DNA of 10,463 bases, from assembly GCA_031270875.1 (NCBI GenBank), contig JAISXC010000163.1, positions 1-10,463 of the forward strand, read 5' to 3'. The position numbers and the translations under genes are program-made. Origin of the DNA: Desulfovibrio sp. (lineage in GTDB: Bacteria; Desulfobacterota; Desulfovibrionia; Desulfovibrionales; Desulfovibrionaceae). Shown one piece after another: positions 5,723-10,463 of this stretch; position 1 is the stretch's first letter; every line of letters starts with the position of its first letter. The notes under the pieces were generated by a model. The model was not told the DNA's origin and did not search any database. It worked only from the letters and a program-made list of their open reading frames with translations.

Positions 5723-5998
5723 GCGCGGTGCGGAGTTGCGAATTAAAATGTCTGTCAGTTTCATCGCAGTGACCGGTGTGGGTAGAACTTTTATGGGTAA
5801 TGTTTGCTACCCGTATTTTTACCCACTCAACGAAGTTAACGTCAAGATACGAAAAGTTACGCCGAGATATTGTAACAGTGTGATATTATTCCTGAGGGCG
5901 AACGCAGGTTAACGACAAGTAACATTGAGGGTCCAAGTCTTTTGCTTGGGTTTCAACGGGAAACCTGTTATGTTCGCCAGCACGGAAGGAGGTGGGGG
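5690..5998. other. Gap upstream of purM
   Basis: This 309-bp gap has no convincing gene. Apart from the terminator-like hairpin at its left end it holds a group of GGGTA/TACCC blocks between about 5780 and 5835 (two forward, two inverted), and near 5932-5965 two small hairpins: CCAAG/CTTGG and GGTTTC/GAAACC. These adjoin the candidate purM promoter. Confidence 0.4.
5942..5971 (+). promoter_or_regulatory. Candidate purM promoter
   Basis: TTGCTT (5942-5947) and TGTTAT (5966-5971) are 18 bp apart, each close to the sigma-70 boxes. The start would be about 20 nt before the purM ATG. The inverted repeat GGTTTC/GAAACC occupies the spacer and could be an operator. No purine riboswitch or PurR-like box was recognised. 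Confidence 0.35.
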
Positions 5999-7051
5999 AT
6001 GTCCAGCGACCGCGCGAAGGCCTATACCGATGCCGGGGTCAACATTCTGGCGGGCAACGCGCTTGTTGATCGCATCAGACAGCATGTGGCGGGCACCCGG
6101 ACCAGGGGTGTCGTTTCTGACATAGGCGGCTTTGGCGGACTTTTCAGGCCGGATCTGTGTGGCATAAATGAACCGGTGCTTGTTTCTTCGGCTGACGGCG
6201 TAGGCACAAAACTCAAACTTGCTTTCGCCTTTGACAAGCACGACACCATCGGCATTGATCTTGTCGCCATGAGCGCCAATGACATTTTGGTGCAAGGCGC
6301 GCGACCTTTGTTCTTTCTGGACTATTTCGCAACAGGCAGGCTTGATGTGGAGATTGCCCAGACCGTGATTGGGGGCATAGCCGAGGGATGCCGCATGGCC
6401 GGCTGTGCGCTGCTTGGCGGAGAGACGGCTGAAATGCCGGATATGTACGCACCCGGAGAATATGATCTGGCCGGTTTCTGCGTCGGCATCGTGGACAATG
6501 CCAAATTGATTGACGGTTCCGGCATTCAGGTGGGAGATAAAATCGTGGGCGTTGCGTCTTCGGGGTTGCATTCCAACGGATTTTCCCTGGTGCGCAAAAT
6601 TCTGGCCGAGTCGGGTCTTGCCCAGGAAGACGCCCTGCCCGGCGGCGGCGGTGTTTCCATAAAAGATGCTCTGTTGACGCCGGCGTCCATATACGTTGAA
6701 GCTGTGCATTCACTTTTGCGCGACATGAGCGTCAAGGGCATGGCCCATATCACAGGCGGCGGTTTTTATGACAATATCCCGCGAATATTGCCTTTGCAGG
6801 CAGAAGCGCGCGTCTTTTTCGGCTCATGGCGCATTCCGCCTGTTTTTGCCTGGGTCAAGGAAGCGGGAAAGCTTTCCTGGCCTGAGATGCTCCAGATATT
6901 CAACTGCGGCATTGGCTATATTTTGCTGACACCGCCTGAACAGGCCGAAGAAATCATCAGCAGGCTTCAGGCATTCAGCATGGAGTCCTTCATCGTAGGC
7001 GAAATAGCCAAGCGTTCCCGGAACGGGGAACAGGTGGTGATAAATTTTTAA
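5999..7051 (+). CDS. purM: Phosphoribosylformylglycinamidine cyclo-ligase (AIR synthetase)
   Basis: Catalyses the ATP-dependent ring closure of formylglycinamidine ribonucleotide to aminoimidazole ribonucleotide in purine synthesis; cytoplasmic dimer. The 350-residue length is typical. Visible family motifs are YTDAGV (9-14), SSADGVGTK (63-71), MSANDILVQGA (91-101), LGGETAEMP (139-147), SSGLHSNGFS (187-196), HITGGGF (250-256) and FNCGIG (301-306). The start at 5999 has a near-perfect Shine-Dalgarno, AAGGAGG, seven bases upstream; the frame upstream to 5942 looks unlike PurM. It is the first gene of a three-gene run with the cysteine-cluster protein (19 bp later) and the J-domain protein. No neighbouring pur gene is seen in the window. 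Confidence 0.97.
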   Translation: MSSDRAKAYTDAGVNILAGNALVDRIRQHVAGTRTRGVVSDIGGFGGLFRPDLCGINEPVLVSSADGVGTKLKLAFAFDKHDTIGIDLVAMSANDILVQGARPLFFLDYFATGRLDVEIAQTVIGGIAEGCRMAGCALLGGETAEMPDMYAPGEYDLAGFCVGIVDNAKLIDGSGIQVGDKIVGVASSGLHSNGFSLVRKILAESGLAQEDALPGGGGVSIKDALLTPASIYVEAVHSLLRDMSVKGMAHITGGGFYDNIPRILPLQAEARVFFGSWRIPPVFAWVKEAGKLSWPEMLQIFNCGIGYILLTPPEQAEEIISRLQAFSMESFIVGEIAKRSRNGEQVVINF

Positions 7052-7070
7052 CCCGGACTCAGGGGAAATC

Positions 7071-7523
7071 ATGGCCGACGAATCCCGGGACAGAGTTTTT
7101 CAGTGCCGCATGTGCGGACGCTGCTGCGAAGGCCGCGGGGGCATTGTGGCTTCCCCCAGGGATATCGCGCGTCTTTCCGCTTTCTTTCGCCTCTCTCCTG
7201 AAGAATTCATCGCTCTGTATGGGGAGCAGGCGGGCGGCAAGGTAAAAATCCGCTCCGGGGATACAGGCTGCTGTATTTTTTTTGCCGGGGAGGGAGGTTG
7301 CGTCGTTCATGAGGCAAAGCCGGCAGTCTGTCGTGCCTGGCCGTATTTTCGCGGCAATATCATTGACCCCGGAAGCCTTGACCTTGCCAAGGCATTTTGC
7401 CCCGGCATATCACCGTACATCGGGCATGATGATTTTTCCCGTCTGGGACGCGAGTATCTGCGCGAGAATAATCTTTTGGCCAGCAATCCGGTTTGCGAAG
7501 CCATTACGCTGATTCTTCCCTGA
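7071..7523 (+). CDS. YkgJ-type cysteine-cluster protein
   Basis: A 150-residue soluble protein of the zinc/iron-chelating cysteine-cluster family. The N-terminus has C-x2-C-x2-C-C (Cys12, 15, 18, 19), followed by Cys67-Cys68, Cys77, and the hallmark H-E-A-K-P-A-V-C-R-A-W-P-Y (His80 to Tyr92, with Cys87); Cys110 and Cys142 complete the set. The family is thought to bind a metal ion or Fe-S cluster, but its cellular function is poorly defined. The ATG is preceded by AGGGG. The stop is one base before the ATG of the J-domain gene, so the two are almost certainly co-translated; metal-site assembly or quality control together with a chaperone is speculation. Confidence 0.88.
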   Translation: MADESRDRVFQCRMCGRCCEGRGGIVASPRDIARLSAFFRLSPEEFIALYGEQAGGKVKIRSGDTGCCIFFAGEGGCVVHEAKPAVCRAWPYFRGNIIDPGSLDLAKAFCPGISPYIGHDDFSRLGREYLRENNLLASNPVCEAITLILP

Positions 7524-7524
7524 T

Positions 7525-8472
7525 ATGCGACGACGGACACGCCAGCCCTCCCTCAAGGAATGTTATGACATCCTTAAAATTGAAAAGGGTGCTGATCTTG
7601 AGGTCTTGAAAAAAGCCTATCGCAAGCGCGCCTTTGAGCTGCATCCGGACTTGAATCCCAAAAATCCCGATGCGGGGAGGCAATTTCAACTTCTTAACGA
7701 GGCCTATGTGGCTCTTTTGTGTCTGCTCAAACCGGCGGATGTTTTCAGCGCGCAAGGTGAAGCGGCGCAATGGGATGGACAGGAGGCAAGGCCCGCGTCC
7801 GGCGGGCGCGGCGACGCTGCTCAGAATGGGGAAAAGGAGCCGGCATCCCGGGATGATGCCGCCGCCGGCGAAGCCGGGCAGAAATCAGGTAACGGCGCGC
7901 GCCGGGAAACTGAGGGAGAACAAGACGGATTTGAAAAGAAAGAAGCGCAAAACAGGCCCGGAAAGCCTGGCAATGCCTATGAGGAGCAGGACGTTCTGAG
8001 GGATCTGCTCAACGATCCATTTGCCCGGCGCGTTTTTGAGGATATATACAGCGAATTGAGCCGTCAGCAGGCGGACAGGCAGCAGGAAACTCCGCTGAAA
8101 AATTCGGACCAAATCCCCTCGGCGTCGTCAGGCGGGCAAAGCAAAAAAAACACGAAGATTCACCAGAGCAATCTGGCATGGGGCACTGCCAGGTGGAACA
8201 TGGATTTCAACAGGGGCGTTAAAGGAATTGTAAAGGATTGGCTGCGCCGGCAAATTGACGAAGCCCAAGCTCTTCACCTGCCTTCCGGCCATCTGGCACC
8301 GGGCAGACGCGTTCGCCTGCAGATCCGGCAGGGGTTTTCGGACGAACTGCGCACGGTGGAAATTACCTTGCCGCCGGATTTCGCGGTGGGTAAACCGGTA
8401 CGCTTGCGAGGGCTTGGCAAGCGCATCGGACCTTGGCAGGGGGATTTGTATCTGACGCTTTACAATGAATGA
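7525..8472 (+). CDS. J-domain protein with a DnaJ C-terminal-like end
   Basis: A 315-residue Hsp70 co-chaperone-like protein. The J domain spans about residues 11-66, with the essential His-Pro-Asp at 40-42 (ELHPDLNP), so it should stimulate the ATPase of DnaK. A long, low-complexity, charged linker (about 78-220, rich in Gly, Ala, Glu, Gln and Lys) follows. The last 90 residues, especially VEITLPPDFAVGKPVRL and RGLGKRIGPWQGDLYL, resemble the final beta domain of DnaJ. The zinc-finger region and a clear first substrate-binding domain are absent, so it is not canonical DnaJ. It starts one base after the cysteine-cluster gene, without a clear Shine-Dalgarno of its own, and probably relies on coupled translation. 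Confidence 0.88.
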   Translation: MRRRTRQPSLKECYDILKIEKGADLEVLKKAYRKRAFELHPDLNPKNPDAGRQFQLLNEAYVALLCLLKPADVFSAQGEAAQWDGQEARPASGGRGDAAQNGEKEPASRDDAAAGEAGQKSGNGARRETEGEQDGFEKKEAQNRPGKPGNAYEEQDVLRDLLNDPFARRVFEDIYSELSRQQADRQQETPLKNSDQIPSASSGGQSKKNTKIHQSNLAWGTARWNMDFNRGVKGIVKDWLRRQIDEAQALHLPSGHLAPGRRVRLQIRQGFSDELRTVEITLPPDFAVGKPVRLRGLGKRIGPWQGDLYLTLYNE

Positions 8473-8495
8473 CCCGTCAGAATATTTTTGAAATT

Positions 8496-8966
8496 TTAAC
8501 AGGCCTTGATGTATTCCTCAAGATTGGCCGAGGAATGATTTCGACTGACCCAGAAGGCCGAAGCCCACACCATTAAAGCCGTCGCCTGCGTATCGTCAAG
8601 ACCCTTGAGTTTTGATTCCATGTTGGATTTGCTCGCCCCATGGCGCAGATGAATGTTGCCGATCTCGCATGCGTCCGTGATCCGCAACAGCAGGTAGGAC
8701 AACCGGGTATGATCCGGCATGAGTTTCATGTCTCTGTGAGCTTCCACAATGGTCTTCAGCTCGGCGGTACTGAATAGATGTTTGATGTTGTTGATCGCCC
8801 GGAAGAACGTGTCCACTGCCCAGGGCAGAATAAATTCCGCCCCGGCGCTTTTTGTGCGGAAATAGTCCTTGAGCCAGCGTTCCTGTTCCGTGTTGATGCG
8901 TGCTGCTACCTGCGGCATGAAAGCCCCCGTTGTGGCTTGGTCTTGAGTCAGACTTTCATTTTTCAT
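8496..8966 (-). CDS. Helical protein of unknown function
   Basis: A 156-residue protein I do not recognise. It has no signal peptide or membrane segment. The N-terminal 18 residues look flexible; then VAARINTEQERWLKDYF and KSAGAEFILPWAVDTFF look faintly like a ribbon-helix-helix layout (a strand with an Arg, then two helices), but this is a weak resemblance. The rest is mostly helical, with Trp and aromatic residues near the end (MVWASAFWVSRNH). Coding is credible because the protein has balanced composition and a full-length frame. The Shine-Dalgarno is weak (GGTG close to the ATG). It converges with the J-domain gene, 23 bp away, and is divergent from glycerate kinase. Confidence 0.7.
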   Translation of the reverse strand: MKNESLTQDQATTGAFMPQVAARINTEQERWLKDYFRTKSAGAEFILPWAVDTFFRAINNIKHLFSTAELKTIVEAHRDMKLMPDHTRLSYLLLRITDACEIGNIHLRHGASKSNMESKLKGLDDTQATALMVWASAFWVSRNHSSANLEEYIKAC

Positions 8967-9039
8967 GTCACCATGCTCATTAAATATACTATTTTCAAGC
9001 GGAACTCAAGAGATGATCTAGAAAGAATTGTGAAAATGT

Positions 9040-9055
9040 TTGCTAATAATAGCAA
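9040..9055. promoter_or_regulatory. Inverted repeat in the divergent region before glycerate kinase
   Basis: TTGCTA (9040-9045), a 4-bp ATAA spacer and TAGCAA (9050-9055) form a perfect inverted repeat. The surrounding A+T-rich stretch, with TTGTGA at 9028 and TATGTTAT at 9056-9063, looks like a promoter zone for glycerate kinase. A second perfect palindrome, GCGACGTCGC, lies at 9085-9094. Either could be an operator. Confidence 0.35.
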
Positions 9056-9159
9056 TATGTTATGGTGTCAATTCCGTCAGGATGGCGACGTCGCGAAATT
9101 ACGGCGGATAAATTTTGCGAAGCGGCAAAAACATCAATTTTTATACTTTGGGAGGGCCG

Positions 9160-10305
9160 ATGCGTATTATTGTGGCGCCTGATTCGTTCAAGGGCAGCGT
9201 TTCCGCGCTTGATGCGGCATCAGCCATGGCGGCGGGAATCCTGCGCGTTTTTCCCCGGGCGGATGTTGTCAAGGCGCCTGTGGCCGACGGCGGGGAGGGT
9301 ACTGTACAGGCCATTGTTGCCGCGACAAAGGGCCGGTTGCGGAGATCAACCGTTACCGGCCCGTTGTCGCGTCCCCTGGAGGCGGTTTGGGGCATACTTG
9401 GCGATTGCGCGACCGGCGTGATTGAAATGGCCGCCGCTTCCGGCCTGCCTCTCGTGGCCGAACAGGAACGCAATCCGTGCGTCACGACGACAAAAGGTAC
9501 CGGAGAGCTTGTGAGGGCCGCGCTTGACGCCGGGCTTGAACGTCTTGTCCTCGGCATCGGCGGCAGCGCCACAAATGATGGCGGCGCCGGTTTCGCGCGC
9601 GCGCTCGGCGCGCGTTTTCTTGATGCCTCCGGTGATGAGGTGCCGGAAGGCGGCGCGGCTCTCGCGCGGGTGCGACGGATTGACCTTTCCGGCATGGACG
9701 GCAGGTTGAACGATCTTGAAATTCTTGTCGCCTGCGATGTGGATAATCCCCTCTGCGGCCCGCGCGGCGCTTCGGCGGTATTTGGCCCGCAAAAGGGGGC
9801 CGGCCCCGAAGCGGTCGAACAGCTTGACGCGGCCCTGGCCCACTATGCCGGAATAGCCAGGGCGGCGACCGGGCGTGATGCGGCGGATATTCCCGGCGCT
9901 GGTGCCGCGGGCGGCCTGGGGGCGGGGCTTTTGTTCTTTACGAACGCGCGTCTGCGTCCCGGCGTGGAAATCGTGCTGGAGGCCATGAATTTTGAGGAAT
10001 TGGCGCGTTCCGCCGATATTGTCTTTACCGGGGAGGGCAATACGGATTTTCAGACCGCGTACGGAAAAGCTCCCGTTGGAGTGGCGTTGGCGGCGAAACG
10101 CCACGGCAGGCCCGTTGTGTGCGTGTCCGGCGGACTGGGCAAAGGCTGGCGCGACGTCCTTGAAAAAGGAATTGATATTGTCATGCCTTGTCCGGCCGCG
10201 CCCATGAGCCTTCAGGAATGCATGGAGCACGGGATTGGGATGATCAGCGACGCGGCGGAACGCGCGGCAAGGCTTGTCGCCGTCGGAATGGGCCTGCCGA
10301 AGTGA
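9160..10305 (+). CDS. Glycerate kinase, type I (GlxK/GarK family)
   Basis: Phosphorylates D-glycerate with ATP, feeding 2-phosphoglycerate (GarK type) or 3-phosphoglycerate into central metabolism; cytoplasmic. The 381-residue length is typical. Motifs in order: PDSFKGS (7-13), ADGGEGT (42-48), GIGGSATNDGGAG (132-144), CDVDNPLCGP (192-201), FGPQKGA (208-214), PGAGAAGGLGAG (245-256) and TGEGNTDFQTAYGK (290-303). The start at 9160 has GGAGGG just upstream; the in-frame ATG at 9115 would add 15 unusual residues. The gene is monocistronic in appearance, with two palindromes in its upstream region and a possible terminator after it. Its coding sequence is clearly GC-rich, like the host genes. The subfamily's product position (2- or 3-phospho) cannot be fixed from sequence alone. 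Confidence 0.94.
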   Translation: MRIIVAPDSFKGSVSALDAASAMAAGILRVFPRADVVKAPVADGGEGTVQAIVAATKGRLRRSTVTGPLSRPLEAVWGILGDCATGVIEMAAASGLPLVAEQERNPCVTTTKGTGELVRAALDAGLERLVLGIGGSATNDGGAGFARALGARFLDASGDEVPEGGAALARVRRIDLSGMDGRLNDLEILVACDVDNPLCGPRGASAVFGPQKGAGPEAVEQLDAALAHYAGIARAATGRDAADIPGAGAAGGLGAGLLFFTNARLRPGVEIVLEAMNFEELARSADIVFTGEGNTDFQTAYGKAPVGVALAAKRHGRPVVCVSGGLGKGWRDVLEKGIDIVMPCPAAPMSLQECMEHGIGMISDAAERAARLVAVGMGLPK

Positions 10306-10316
10306 GGAAATGCCTT

Positions 10317-10369
10317 CCCTTTTCCATGGCAACACTGTACCATGAAAAAATATTGCCAAGGGTGTTTTT
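10317..10369 (+). terminator. Possible terminator after glycerate kinase
   Basis: CCCTT (10317-10321) and GGCAA (10328-10332) can pair with AAGGG (10358-10362) and TTGCC (10353-10357) in one interrupted stem, followed by TGTTTTT. The bulge and the 20-nt loop make it a modest candidate. TTGCCA at 10353 could instead be a -35 box for the next gene. Confidence 0.3.
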
Positions 10370-10395
10370 CCATTCATTATGATGAAGGGGGAATT

Positions 10396-10463
10396 ATGTC
10401 CACGCCTCTTGAAATGCAACGCACTTTCGCCCTCGTCGGAACCGGCGGGTGCGGCAAAACCTC
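10396..10463 (+). CDS. EF-G-like translational GTPase, 5' end only
   Basis: Only the first 22 codons are in the window. ATG at 10396 is preceded by AAGGGGG. The peptide has R-T-F-A-L-V-G and a P-loop, G-T-G-G-C-G-K-T (15-22), at the extreme N-terminus, the layout of EF-G-like GTPases. Canonical EF-G has an AHIDAGKTT-type loop; the GxGGCGKTS version here is closer to the second, EF-G-like paralogue found in many bacteria. Another P-loop GTPase or ATPase cannot be excluded from so short a piece. Confidence 0.65.
   Translation, partial: MSTPLEMQRTFALVGTGGCGKT

Noticed and set aside
5236..5772. Plus-strand open frame of 178 codons and a minus-strand frame of 174 codons over the broken gene
   Set aside because: Both are Arg/Pro/Cys-rich shadows; the promoter, Shine-Dalgarno and terminator signals fit the 5312-5689 frame set better.
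5909..6709. Long minus-strand open frame opposite purM
   Set aside because: Antisense shadow of a clear purM; no recognisable motif and no ribosome binding site.
9346..10419. Long minus-strand open frame (357 codons) opposite glycerate kinase
   Set aside because: Produced by the GC-rich codon pattern of the sense gene; Arg/Gly/His-rich protein without family features.

Overview
The window looks like a chromosomal segment from a Desulfovibrionaceae-type sulfate reducer (Desulfovibrio or a close relative). I infer this from the style of the proteins and from the gene mix, not from any marker or database match. The edges are GC-rich. The middle (about 2.8-5.95 kb) is visibly richer in A+T, has longer gaps and carries accessory genes. 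No rRNA, complete tRNA, CRISPR array, transposase or integrase is visible.

Left block (1-2790). The 3' end of an unidentified gene is followed, probably with coupled translation, by a two-BON-domain lipoprotein. Convergent to these is a minus-strand group: an AmmeMemoRadiSam radical SAM enzyme (amrS), a corrinoid adenosyltransferase (cobO/btuR type) 14 bp behind it, and a nucleoside 2-deoxyribosyltransferase-like protein. A perfect 12-bp inverted repeat overlaps the cobO stop codon.

Middle accessory block (2791-5998). It holds a minus-strand DnaQ-like DEDDh exonuclease with a likely terminator, a plus-strand hicAB toxin-antitoxin operon with a promoter almost touching hicA, and a minus-strand DUF2846-type lipoprotein. 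It also holds a plus-strand transcription unit (about 5223-5722) with a perfect 22-bp palindrome, a good promoter and a ribosome binding site, whose reading frame appears broken by two compensating frameshifts.

Right block (5999-10463). purM, a YkgJ-type cysteine-cluster protein and a J-domain protein with a DnaJ C-terminal-like end form a tight plus-strand operon. A minus-strand helical protein of unknown function converges on it. Divergent from that gene is a type I glycerate kinase, followed at the edge by the first codons of an EF-G-like GTPase.

The housekeeping functions are purine synthesis (purM), corrinoid activation (cobO), glycerate use (glycerate kinase) and probably translation (EF-G-like). 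I see no convincing undescribed multi-gene system. The best leads are the palindrome-controlled broken gene at 5.2-5.7 kb, the dispersed-looking palindrome at cobO, and the amrS-cobO pairing.
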